Shown here in pieces: positions 51,771-62,900 of a stretch of DNA of 64,000 nucleotides (position 1 is the first letter of the stretch; each line of letters begins with the position of its first letter). The stretch is from the NCBI GenBank assembly GCA_012728855.1, contig JAAYEH010000495.1:1-64000 (forward strand), written 5' to 3'. Origin of the DNA: Rhodopirellula sp. (GTDB lineage Bacteria > Planctomycetota > Planctomycetia > Pirellulales > Thermoguttaceae). The notes beneath the pieces were generated by a model, which was given only the letters and a program-made list of their open reading frames with translations, was not told the origin of the DNA and searched no databases. A program made the translations under genes and the position numbers.

Positions 51771-53644
51771 GATCGCCATCCGTCTTCGCCGAAGAGAACG
51801 AGTTCGTAGGGGTGGAGTCGACCGATCCGCCGTTCGCCCTCGCGGCTGCCACCATACCATTTGGATTCGGAACTGAGAAGCAGCGCCCGCGGGCCGAGGT
51901 CGATAGCCGGCAACGGCTGGATCTCGGCGGTGAGGTTCGCCACGGCCAGCAGACCGCCCTCGCCGCCGCGGCGGATGACCAACACCGCCGACGCTCCGCC
52001 TTCCACCGGCACCACGGAAGCCTCGGTCCGCTGTCGCTCGCCGAGCGGCGGCCAGGTTCGACGGGCGGTGAGCAAATCCTGGTAGAGTCGCCGCAGGCTT
52101 GCCCGCGAACTTCCTTCCGGCCAGGACCAACTGAGCCGGGCCGATTCAAAGGTGGCGGGATCTTGCGGGTCGGGGATTTCCGTGCCCCACTCGAACGCCA
52201 GCGCCGCGAACTCGGCTCGCCGCCCCTTGCGGACCGCCTCGATCAGCCCCGGATCGCCGAAGGAGCAGAAGAACGGAAAGGGACGCTCTTCGCCGTACTC
52301 TTCGCCCATGAACAACAACGGCAGGCAAGGGGACAACAAGAGCAGGCCGGCCGCCAGCCGCCGGGCTTCGGGCGGCAGTGTGGCGGCCATGCGGTCGCCT
52401 TGGGCTCGGTTGCCGATCTGGTCGTGGTTGTGGATGCAGACGACGAATTGCGAGCGGTCCGCGTCGCCCACTGCGTTGCCGTGGCGGCGGCGGCGAAAGC
52501 GGCTGTAGACGCCGTCGTAAATGAAGACGTCGTTGTAGGCTTTCGCCAAGTGGGCCGGTTCGCCGAAGTCGGAGTAATAGCCCTCGCGTTCGCCTGTCAG
52601 GAGGGTGTGGACGGCGTGGTGAAAGTCGTCGGCCCAGCAGCCGTCCAGCGCATAGCCGCCCCGCTCGACCGGGTCGATCAGCCGCATGTCGTTCAAATCG
52701 CTTTCGGCGATCACATGGACCGTGCGACCGCCGCGGGCGGCTTCCGCCTGGACCGCCGCTTGCAGTTCGGCGAGGATGTGATGGGCGCTGAAATCGAAAA
52801 TGGCGTCGACGGCGTCGAGTCGCAGCCCATCGATGTGGAAATCGCGGATCCACATCACGGCGTTGTCGACGACGAGCTGCCGCACCGGCCCGCAGTCGGC
52901 GTCGTCGAAGTTGATCGCGTCGCCCCAGGGAGTGTGGTAGCGGTCGGTGAAGTAGTGGCCGAACTTCCCCAGGTAGTTTCCCTCCGGGCCGATATGGTTG
53001 TAGACCACGTCCATGAGGACGGCCACGCCGGCCCGGTGCGCGGCGTCGACCAGTCGCTGGAGCCCCTGCGGGCCGCCATAGGTGTTCTGGACGGCGTTGG
53101 GGTGGACGCCGTCGTAGCCCCAGTTGCGTCCGCCCGCGAACTGGGCCACCGGCATGATCTCGATGGCGGTCACCCCGAGTTCTCGAAGCTGCGCCAGGCG
53201 TGGCACGATGGCGTCGAACGTCCCCTCGGGAGTGAACGTGCCGACGTGCAACTCGTAAATCACCAGGTCTTCCCGCGCCACGCCTTTCCAATCGTCGTCG
53301 GACCAGGCGTACTCATCGGGGAAGAAGACGGCCGACGGCCGGTGCAGCCCCTCCGGCTGCCAACGCGAGACCGGATCGGGATATTCGCCGCCGTCCTTGA
53401 GCTTGTAGGCATAGCGGAGACCGGCAGCGACGCCATCTCGCCGGTGTGTGAAGAAGCCGTATCCTTCCGGCTCCATCGGGATCTCTTGCCGCTTGCCATT
53501 GGCGATCACGACGAGCGAGACGCCGTCCGATTGCGGCGCCCAGATGCGCCAGAGGACGCTGCCGTCGCTTTGCCGCGAGACTCCTTGGGGCTTACGGTCC
53601 GGTAAGTCCGGGCGGTTGTGGGTGGAAGCGAGGTTGATCGTCAT
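51767..53644 (-). CDS. treZ: Malto-oligosyltrehalose trehalohydrolase (copy 1)
   Basis: This GH13 enzyme releases trehalose from the product of TreY. It has 625 residues, with an N-terminal CBM48-like domain and the barrel signatures IYELHVGTFTPEGTFDAI, NWGYDGVHPNAVQNTYGG, GLRLDAVDAI (nucleophile), VIAESDLND (acid/base) and IHNHDQIGNR. The C-terminal beta domain ends in RLHPYELVLF. It is coupled to treY by a four-base overlap, the classical treZ-treY arrangement. A 99-bp palindrome (family A) separates it from malQ upstream. Confidence 0.95.
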   Translation of the reverse strand: MTINLASTHNRPDLPDRKPQGVSRQSDGSVLWRIWAPQSDGVSLVVIANGKRQEIPMEPEGYGFFTHRRDGVAAGLRYAYKLKDGGEYPDPVSRWQPEGLHRPSAVFFPDEYAWSDDDWKGVAREDLVIYELHVGTFTPEGTFDAIVPRLAQLRELGVTAIEIMPVAQFAGGRNWGYDGVHPNAVQNTYGGPQGLQRLVDAAHRAGVAVLMDVVYNHIGPEGNYLGKFGHYFTDRYHTPWGDAINFDDADCGPVRQLVVDNAVMWIRDFHIDGLRLDAVDAIFDFSAHHILAELQAAVQAEAARGGRTVHVIAESDLNDMRLIDPVERGGYALDGCWADDFHHAVHTLLTGEREGYYSDFGEPAHLAKAYNDVFIYDGVYSRFRRRRHGNAVGDADRSQFVVCIHNHDQIGNRAQGDRMAATLPPEARRLAAGLLLLSPCLPLLFMGEEYGEERPFPFFCSFGDPGLIEAVRKGRRAEFAALAFEWGTEIPDPQDPATFESARLSWSWPEGSSRASLRRLYQDLLTARRTWPPLGERQRTEASVVPVEGGASAVLVIRRGGEGGLLAVANLTAEIQPLPAIDLGPRALLLSSESKWYGGSREGERRIGRLHPYELVLFGEDGWRS

Positions 53645-53698
53645 TGTGGCTATTCCTTCTTGCCGGTTTGGCGTCGTCTTCCCGGCATGGCGAGTCTA

Positions 53699-53797
53699 AG
53701 GGGTCGGGAGTCTTTTTTTTCGTGTCGGCCTGGCAAGGCTTTCAGGCATGCCGAGAGCTTTTCCGGCCGACACGAAAAAAAAAGACTCCCGACCCCT
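53699..53797. repeat. Palindromic element, family A copy 2
   Basis: The left arm (53699-53730, AGGGGTCGGGAGTC then eight T, then CGTGTCGGCC) and right arm (53765-53797, the complement with nine A) pair almost perfectly over 32 bp. It lies between malQ and treZ inside the operon, where the stem plus T-run might act as an attenuator or processing site. Confidence 0.93.
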
Positions 53798-53810
53798 ACC
53801 CGGCGTTTGG

Positions 53811-55940
53811 TCACTGCGATCGTTCCTGCTTGTCGGCTTGGGCTCGAAATTCGTTGACGGTATTGAGAATGTGGATCACATTGGGCAGTTCGCGAAACTG
53901 CTCGAAGCTGTAGCGTGCCTTGCGGCGCCAGTTGGGACGCTCATCCCACGTGCCGGGAGTGTTTTGCGGCAGGGTCTCTTCCCAGAGATCCTCCAGGTTC
54001 ACCAGCACGATCGGCGCCGGGCCGGCGGCGAGCAATGCGAGGCAGGCCTGCAAAACGGCTTCCGGATCGAGACTGGCGGGGGAGAGCACGTCGAGTCGGC
54101 GGAGCAGCGCGACCAACGCGCCGCGCATCGCCGCTCGCTGGTCTCTGGCCTCGCTGGCCCCTGGTTCGTCGAGCAGGCCGAGGTCGAGGCGGTCGTCGAT
54201 TTCCAGGCCGGTCCAGAACGAGGCGAAGGGGGGCATGTCGTGTGTGTTTATCGAGGCCGCGGCCCGCGCTGAAACGGGCGCAAGCGGCCGTTGGTCGTCA
54301 GGCTGCAGTTCATACTGGACGACGTACATGTCGCCGACGTTGTGCTGTTTCATCGCCTCGTTGAAAACGTCGGGCACCGTGCCGAGGTTTTCGCCAATGA
54401 TCCGCGACTGATGGCGGTGCGACTCCAGCGACAGCAGGGCGAACAGCTCGTCGCGCGGATAGCGGACGTAGACGCCCTCGCTCGGCGACATCCCCTCGGG
54501 CACCCAGAAGAGCCGATGGAGACTCATGGCGTGGTCGATTCGCAGCACGCGGGCGTAGGCCAGGTGGCGCCGGAGCGACGCAATCAGGTATTGGTAGTGT
54601 TGTTGGCGAATCGTCTGCGGATTCAAGGGCGGGAAGCCCCAGTTCTGGCCCTTGGTGAAGAAGGTGTCGGGCGGCGCCCCGCCCGCAGCGCCCAGGGCGA
54701 AGGAATCCCGCCAGCGCCAAACATCGTAACTGCTGCCGCTGACGCCCAGCGGAAAGTCGAGATACCAGAGCAAGTCCGTCGATCGAGCGGTTTCGCTCAT
54801 TTCGCGAAGCTGCTCTTCGATCTGCCACTGCGTGTAGAGATGGTAGCGATGAACGGCTTCGTCATAATCGCCGGACACGATGCGCCCGCCGCGGAGCGGT
54901 TCGGGCCACTCGGTCCACGTGCGGCCCTGGCGTTCGCCGACGGCGCGAAAGCGAGCGAATTCATCGACGCGCGGGTGCTCGCTGCGATAACGCTCCAATT
55001 GGCTTCGCCGCGCATCATCGCCAAGGAAAAACTGCTTCGCCAACTCCCAGAGAATTCCCCGCTTGATGCGCATCTGACGCCGGTAGTCGACAAGCCGTTC
55101 CAGCCGCAGGGCGTGCTGGTCTTCGCGAATCTCGGCGTTTTCCAGGATGCGGCGTGCGGCGGCGCAGCCGGCGAATTCGGGGATCCGCGTCACATCGAGA
55201 TAGAACTCGTTCCAGAACAGCCGGCTGGCGGGCGAATAGGGACTGGGATCGCCGTCGAGTTCCCAGAGGGTCGATAGCAGCGGCAACGTGGCGACCAGAC
55301 TGCCGCCTTGCTCGGCAACCCACTGCATCAGCGCCTCCAGGTCGGAGAAATCGCCCGCGCCCCAGCTCGACTCGCGATGCAACGCATACAACGGCAGAAA
55401 GACGCCCCAGAAATGCCGCTTTCCGCCCGGCGGCTCGGCATAAGCCATGCGAGGCGCGGAGATGATCAGGCTCCGCGTCTGCCGGTCGCCCAGCTCGACA
55501 ACCAGCCGGTGGTATCCCCAGGGCAACTTCTCCGGCAGGTCGAATTGAAAGGCCAGGTAGGCTTCGCCGTCAACGTCTCCGCGGCGGATCGGCGAGAACT
55601 CGTCGAGCGATAGATCGTACTGTCGGCACTGGCCGTCCTCCAATTCCATACGGAAACTCGCGGCCGCCGACGCCTGTCCCGACGCAACGCGGATCCGGAT
55701 TCGAGCCGGCCGGCCATCCCAGGCAACGACCACCGGTTCGACCATCGTTTGCCAACACTGCCGTCGCCGCTGGCGCAAGGCGTCGGAGACGTCTCCGATG
55801 CGCTCGACCGGCGCGCCGAGAATCCGCAATGTCTGCAAGAGCGACTGCTGCTTTGCTTCCCAGCGGCGTTTCGCCACGTCGACATAATCCAGTTGCACCG
55901 AGTAGAGGCGAGCCAATTGTCTGAGGTCGTCCGTGTTCAT
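53811..55940 (-). CDS. malQ: 4-alpha-glucanotransferase (amylomaltase)
   Basis: This GH77 enzyme disproportionates maltodextrins. The 709 residues carry SSWGAGDFSDLEALMQWVAEQGG, the nucleophile motif VLRIDHAMSLHRLFWVPEG, the Glu motif HRHQSRIIGENLGTVP, and NTHDMPPFASFW. About 150 N-terminal residues form an extra beta domain as in longer proteobacterial MalQ. The ATG overlaps the upstream treZ stop by four bases. It should supply longer malto-oligosaccharides to TreY and recycle glucose and maltose from glycogen breakdown. Confidence 0.95.
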   Translation of the reverse strand: MNTDDLRQLARLYSVQLDYVDVAKRRWEAKQQSLLQTLRILGAPVERIGDVSDALRQRRRQCWQTMVEPVVVAWDGRPARIRIRVASGQASAAASFRMELEDGQCRQYDLSLDEFSPIRRGDVDGEAYLAFQFDLPEKLPWGYHRLVVELGDRQTRSLIISAPRMAYAEPPGGKRHFWGVFLPLYALHRESSWGAGDFSDLEALMQWVAEQGGSLVATLPLLSTLWELDGDPSPYSPASRLFWNEFYLDVTRIPEFAGCAAARRILENAEIREDQHALRLERLVDYRRQMRIKRGILWELAKQFFLGDDARRSQLERYRSEHPRVDEFARFRAVGERQGRTWTEWPEPLRGGRIVSGDYDEAVHRYHLYTQWQIEEQLREMSETARSTDLLWYLDFPLGVSGSSYDVWRWRDSFALGAAGGAPPDTFFTKGQNWGFPPLNPQTIRQQHYQYLIASLRRHLAYARVLRIDHAMSLHRLFWVPEGMSPSEGVYVRYPRDELFALLSLESHRHQSRIIGENLGTVPDVFNEAMKQHNVGDMYVVQYELQPDDQRPLAPVSARAAASINTHDMPPFASFWTGLEIDDRLDLGLLDEPGASEARDQRAAMRGALVALLRRLDVLSPASLDPEAVLQACLALLAAGPAPIVLVNLEDLWEETLPQNTPGTWDERPNWRRKARYSFEQFRELPNVIHILNTVNEFRAQADKQERSQ

Positions 55941-57904
55941 CCTTTATCTCCCGTTTCTCGCTTCACCGCCGTGCTGTCGCCGATTACCCGCTCGAAGACC
56001 GCCACCGAGCGGGCGGAGAGTTTCAGAGCCAGTTCTCCACCCAAGGGGGTCGGGAGTCTTTTTTCCGTGTCGGCCGGTGGGAATGCTGTCCACATGGAAG
56101 ACTGTTCCCCGGCCGACACGGAAAAAAGACTCCCGACCCCCTCCCGCGTTGCGCTCTCGTCGGAGCGAAGTCGCAGCCGCCATTCCCCCGCGGGCGCGGA
56201 TACGGCGACTTCTGCAGGCTCATTGCCGAAATAATAGACAGCTATCACCTCACTGCCCGCGGCCCAGCGGCGGCAGACGAGCACCCGGCTGGCTTCGTCC
56301 CACGAGACCTCGCGATGATCCTTGCTCAAAAGGGCCAGCGCCGGCACGGTCTTGCGCAGGTGGATCAATCGCCGATAGAAATCCAATAGCTCGCGATGCC
56401 GCGGCTCGTCGGCCAGCATGCGGTTGAGGATCGCGCGGCGGAAGGTTGCCTCGTCCTTGGGATCGGGGATTTCTCCGTGCCATTGGAAGCGGGTGAATTC
56501 CGCGCGGCGGCCTCGCCAAACCGCCTCGTTCAGCGCGGCGTCCTGGTGATCGACGAAGTACGGAAACGGCGCCGTTTCGCCGTACTCTTCGCCCATGAAC
56601 AACAGCGGCACCGCCGGCGACAGGAGCACTAAGGCCGCTGCCAATTTCAAATCTCCGAAGGGGATGAGCCGGCTGAGCCGCTCGCTCTGGAGCCGATTGC
56701 CGACCTGGTCGTGGTTCTGGGAATAGACAATGAACTTCGTCGCCGGAATGTCTCGGGAAGAGACGCCTTGGCGTCGGCCGCGGTAGTGCGAGTATTGGCC
56801 GGTCAGGGCCCAGCCGTCGCGGAAAGCGCGGCCGAGGTGGTCCAATGTGCCGAAGTCGCGATAGTAGCCGTTACGCTCGCCGGTCAACAGCGCGTGCAGC
56901 GCGTGGTGGAAATCCTCATTCCACAGCCCGTCCAACCCGTAGCCGTCGCTGGCCGCTGATCGGATGTGGAGGGTGTCGTTCTGGTTGCTCTCGGCAACCA
57001 GGTAGACGCGTCGGCCGAGTCGCTCCGCTTGGCGGTGGACGGCCCGGGAAAGCTCGCGAAGGAAGGGGCGAGCGGAGACGTCGAAGATGGCATGGACCGC
57101 GTCGAGCCGCAGCATGTCGATCTCAAGCTCCCCGGTCCAATAGAGGGCATTCTCGATGAAGTAGCGAACCACGTGGTCGCTCTGGTGGCCGTCGAAGTTC
57201 ATCGCCTCGCCCCAGGGAGTGCGATAGCGATCCGTGAAATAGGGGCCGAACTCGGCCAGGTAATTGCCCTCCGGCCCGAGGTGATTGTAGACCACATCGA
57301 GCGCAACGGCCATGCCGCGGTCGTGACAGGCCCGCACCAGTCGCCTCAGTCCTTCCGGCCCGCCATACGAGTTCTGTGCCGCGAAGGGATAGACGCCGTC
57401 GTAGCCCCAATTCCTCGCGCCGGGGAATTGGGCCACCGGCATCAACTCGATGGCGCTGACGCCCAGGTCTTTCAAACCATCGAGATAGGGGATCACCCCG
57501 TCGAAGGTTCCCTCCGCGCTGAACGCACCGACGTGAATTTCATACAACACATAGTCGGCGATCGGCAGGCCCGTCCAGTCGCGATCTTCGCGGGCAAAGC
57601 CGAGATCGACCACCTCGGACGGGCCGTGGACGCCGTCGGGCTGAAGCCGCGAGGCGGGATCCGGTCGGCGGCGTCCGCTGTCGAGCCGGAAGAAGTATCT
57701 CGCGCCCGCTCCCACCCCGTCGACGATGCCGTGGAAGTAGCCATCGCCAACCGGCTCCAATGGCCGGCTCAGCGGCGCCGGCGTGACGATTTCCACCGCC
57801 ACTCGGCTCGACTTGGGCGCCCAAACGAGAAACCGGCAGCGGTCCGGCCCCAAGCAGGTTGCTCCCAATCGGCCCTGGGGATGCTCGCTAATCACGACGT
57901 CCAT
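55937..57904 (-). CDS. treZ: Malto-oligosyltrehalose trehalohydrolase (copy 2) with in-frame palindrome insertion
   Basis: The ATG at 57904 (MDVVISEHPQGRL) is preceded by GGAG and gives 655 residues. CBM48-like start, YEIHVGAFSAEGTFDGVIPY, NWGYDGVYPFAAQNSYGG, MLRLDAVHAIFD (nucleophile), LVAESNQND (acid/base) and SQNHDQVGNRL mark it as TreZ-type. It is a clear paralogue of the treZ 2.3 kb downstream. Near the C-terminus, SDESATRE is followed by ~33 residues (starting GVGSLFSVSAG) encoded by a perfect 97-bp palindrome, after which GGELALKLSARSVAVFERV resumes the last strands. Specificity may differ from copy 1. Confidence 0.9.
   Translation of the reverse strand: MDVVISEHPQGRLGATCLGPDRCRFLVWAPKSSRVAVEIVTPAPLSRPLEPVGDGYFHGIVDGVGAGARYFFRLDSGRRRPDPASRLQPDGVHGPSEVVDLGFAREDRDWTGLPIADYVLYEIHVGAFSAEGTFDGVIPYLDGLKDLGVSAIELMPVAQFPGARNWGYDGVYPFAAQNSYGGPEGLRRLVRACHDRGMAVALDVVYNHLGPEGNYLAEFGPYFTDRYRTPWGEAMNFDGHQSDHVVRYFIENALYWTGELEIDMLRLDAVHAIFDVSARPFLRELSRAVHRQAERLGRRVYLVAESNQNDTLHIRSAASDGYGLDGLWNEDFHHALHALLTGERNGYYRDFGTLDHLGRAFRDGWALTGQYSHYRGRRQGVSSRDIPATKFIVYSQNHDQVGNRLQSERLSRLIPFGDLKLAAALVLLSPAVPLLFMGEEYGETAPFPYFVDHQDAALNEAVWRGRRAEFTRFQWHGEIPDPKDEATFRRAILNRMLADEPRHRELLDFYRRLIHLRKTVPALALLSKDHREVSWDEASRVLVCRRWAAGSEVIAVYYFGNEPAEVAVSAPAGEWRLRLRSDESATREGVGSLFSVSAGEQSSMWTAFPPADTEKRLPTPLGGELALKLSARSVAVFERVIGDSTAVKRETGDKG
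56045..56141. repeat. Palindromic element, family A copy 3, inside a treZ gene
   Basis: Perfect 31-bp arms (56045-56075 GGGGGTCGGGAGTC, then six T, then CCGTGTCGGCC; 56111-56141 complement) enclose 35 bp. The element falls within the coding sequence of the second treZ and keeps the reading frame open on the minus strand. Confidence 0.95.
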
Positions 57905-57918
57905 CTCTTCTCCGGCTC

Positions 57919-59823
<1,905 letters not shown>

Positions 59824-59864
59824 GGCATCGCCATCGGGGGTTGAAGGTTCAGGGAAGCATGCCA

Positions 59865-59942
59865 AGCTATCCAGCCTGACATTGCGATGCGGTCAGGCTT
59901 GTTAACTTGTCATCAGGTCAGGTTGGAAAGCCTGACGTGCAG
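59865..59942. repeat. Repeat-like sequence, family C copy 2
   Basis: Between glgB and the treS gene, CCAGCCTGACATTG, GGTCAGGCTTG and GGTTGGAAAGCCTGACGTG give short complementary words like those at 16510-16576. Arms are imperfect and short. Confidence 0.4.
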
Positions 59943-59944
59943 CC

Positions 59945-62900
59945 TCAGTTGGTCGTTTCCAGCAGCCGCAGGATTCCCCGCAGCGGAATATGAGCCCAGT
60001 CGGGCCGGTTATTGAGTTCGTATTGCAGTTCATGGAAGGCTTTCTCTAACAGGTATGCGTCCAGAAGCGTCTGGACCGCATCGTGCGGTTTGGGGACGAA
60101 CGGCGCCTCGCCCGACACCGCCAGGTACGACCGCAGGAAGGCCGCGCTGGTCCAGGTAACCCAGAACCGCACCCAGTGGTCCAGCAGCGAATAGTCTTCG
60201 GTTGGAACCACCACGTTGGCGAACTGGTCATCCAGGGCGGAATGGCAGGCGTAGTCGAAAGACCGCAGCATTCCGGCCACGTCGCGCAGCGGCGACATCT
60301 TGATCTGGCGCTCGCTGATCGGCCGTGCCGGCTCCCCCTCGAAATCGATGATGATGAAGTCGCTGCCGGTGTAGAGAACCTGACCGAGGTGGTAGTTGCC
60401 GTGATTCCGCATCCGCACGGCGCTGATGCCGCGCCGGGTGATTGCCTGTAATCGCTCTTCCACCTCGGGCCGTCTTCCCAGCAGATCCTCGGCAGAGGCG
60501 CGGGTTTCGACGGGAAGCAGGTCCAGGCATCGCTGGAGCAACTGCAGACTGCGGGCGGCCTGGTTTCGCAGCCCTTGGTAAAGCGATCGCTGGTACAGCC
60601 GTGAAAACCGTTCCGGACTGAACGAGGGATTCTCGGTCTCGCTGGCCAGTGCCGTGTGCAGTTCCGCCGTGCGACGGCCGAGAAGTTCGGCCGATTCGAG
60701 GTAGGAGCCGAACCATCTCTTGGCCGCATCCGGGGTCTCCCCTTCGCTGAGCGTCAACAACGGCAGTCGCGGCAATTCGGTTTCGGGCGGCGCCACCGTC
60801 GCGTCGGCGAAGACCCGTTCGAAGTAGCCGCTGAGGCTGTCCAGCGTGAACTGCCAGGCGTTGCCTTCATTGGCGACGAATCCCCGCAAGACGGCCATCG
60901 TGGCCGGCTGCGAGCGGTCGGCGCGGTATTCGATCGCCCCTGCCACCGGCGGGATATGGGCAAAGGCGACCTGATCGGTAAGGTAGGCGCCGATCTCCAG
61001 ATCCGGATTGATCCCTTCCTCCAACCGGCGGAAGAGCTTCAAGATGAACCGGTTGCCGTAGAGAACCTCGCTGTCGCTCTGCTCGGCCCTCAGGGGAATC
61101 ACTTCCAGCCGGTCGCTTACCGGACCCTGCAACCGACGAAACGCCCGGCTCTGCCGTCCGGAGAGTTTTCCGCCCCAGCCCTGAAGCACCCGCCGTGAGG
61201 CGATCACCTCCAATAGGGCGCGGCTGAACGCTTCATCTCCGAAGGCGTCGTAGAGCGCGCCTGTCTCGCGCATGCCGCGGCGATCCACCTGCAACCGTGC
61301 CACAATCGGCGATGCGCTTCGCACATCCGTCAATTGCAGTTGCTCCTCGTCGCCGAATCCCAGGGGAAGCAAGTAGTCTTCCGCATCGGCATCGGCATAT
61401 TCGACGTGGACCGCCGTAAGGTAAACGTCCGGATGCTCGGCGACGTGTTGCATTGAGACGGCTTCGACAATTCGCGCGGAGCGGATCGTATTGGCCTTGC
61501 CGCCGAACCAGCGGCAGCCGTTGAGGAAAGCCGGAAGAATCTGCTCCAGGCTGCGACGGTTGCGGCCCTCGAAGACCCGATCCCAATCACCGGCAACCTC
61601 CAGCAGCGGGGTCGGCGTTTCGCCGGCAACGCCCGTCGGCTCCCCGGACGCCTCGGCGGTTTCCACCGGTCGCTGGATGGAAAACCAAAAGAAGGCATGA
61701 GGGGTGAGCGTCAGCAGGTAAGGCAGCTCTCCGATCCGCGGAAACTGCACCCGACCAAACAGCTCGACCGGCGTGGCCCCCTCGAACTGTGAGAGATCCA
61801 GTTCCACAAACTGCGCGAAGCGGGAAAGGTTGGCGACGACCAGCGCCGTCTCCTCGCCCGAGCGGCGGAGATACGCCAGCACCTTGGAATTCTCGGGGAA
61901 AAGAAACTCCAGCGTTCCTCGCATCAAGGGGGGCGACTGTTGCCGCAGGTTGATCAACCGTTTCATCCAAGCCAGCAGCGAATGCGGGTTATCGCGCTGG
62001 GTCTGGACGTTGATCGCCTCGTAGTGGTACTCGTAATCGATGATCGGCGGCAAGAAGAGCTGCTGCGGGTTAGCGCGGGAGAAGCCGGCATTGCGGTCGG
62101 CGCTCCATTGCATGGGGGTGCGAACCCCGTTGCGGTCGCCCAAATAGATGTTGTCGCCCATGCCGATCTCATCGCCGTAGTAGATCACCGGCGTTCCCGG
62201 CAGGGAGAGGAGCAGGCCGTTGAGCAACTCGATGCGGCGGCGGTTGTTGCTCATCAAGGGCGCCAGGCGGCGGCGAATGCCGACGTTGATCCGCGATTGC
62301 GGATCGCGGGCGTAGACGCGGTACATGTAGGATCGCTCTTCCTCGGTGACCATCTCCAGCGTCAGTTCGTCGTGATTCCGCAAGAAAAGCATCCACTGCG
62401 AATTGTCGGGGATCTGCGGGGTCTGCTGGAGGATGTCGACCACCGGGAAGCGGTCTTCCATGTGGACGGCCATGTACATTCGCGGCATGAGCGGAAAATG
62501 GAAGGCCGAATGGCACTCGTCGCCGTCGCCGAAGTAGGCAGCGGCGTCTTCCGGCCACTGGTTCGCCTCGGCCAAAAGCATGCGTTCCTGGTAGCGCGAG
62601 TCGACATAGGCGCGGAGCTTTTTGAGAAAGGTGTGGGTTTCCGGCAAGTTCTCGCAGTTGGTGCCCTCCTCTTCGTAGAGATAGGGGACGGCGTCGAGCC
62701 GCAGGCCGTCGACCCCCATCCCCAGCCAGTGATCGAGCGTCTGAAACACCGCCCGCTGCACGTCGGGATTGGCGAAGTTCAGATCGGGCTGGTGGTGGTA
62801 GAAGCGGTGCCAATAGTAGGCGTGCGCGGCGTGATCCCACGACCAGTTCGATGCCTCGAAATCCTTGAAAATGATCCTCGCTTCGCGGTATCGGTCGGGC

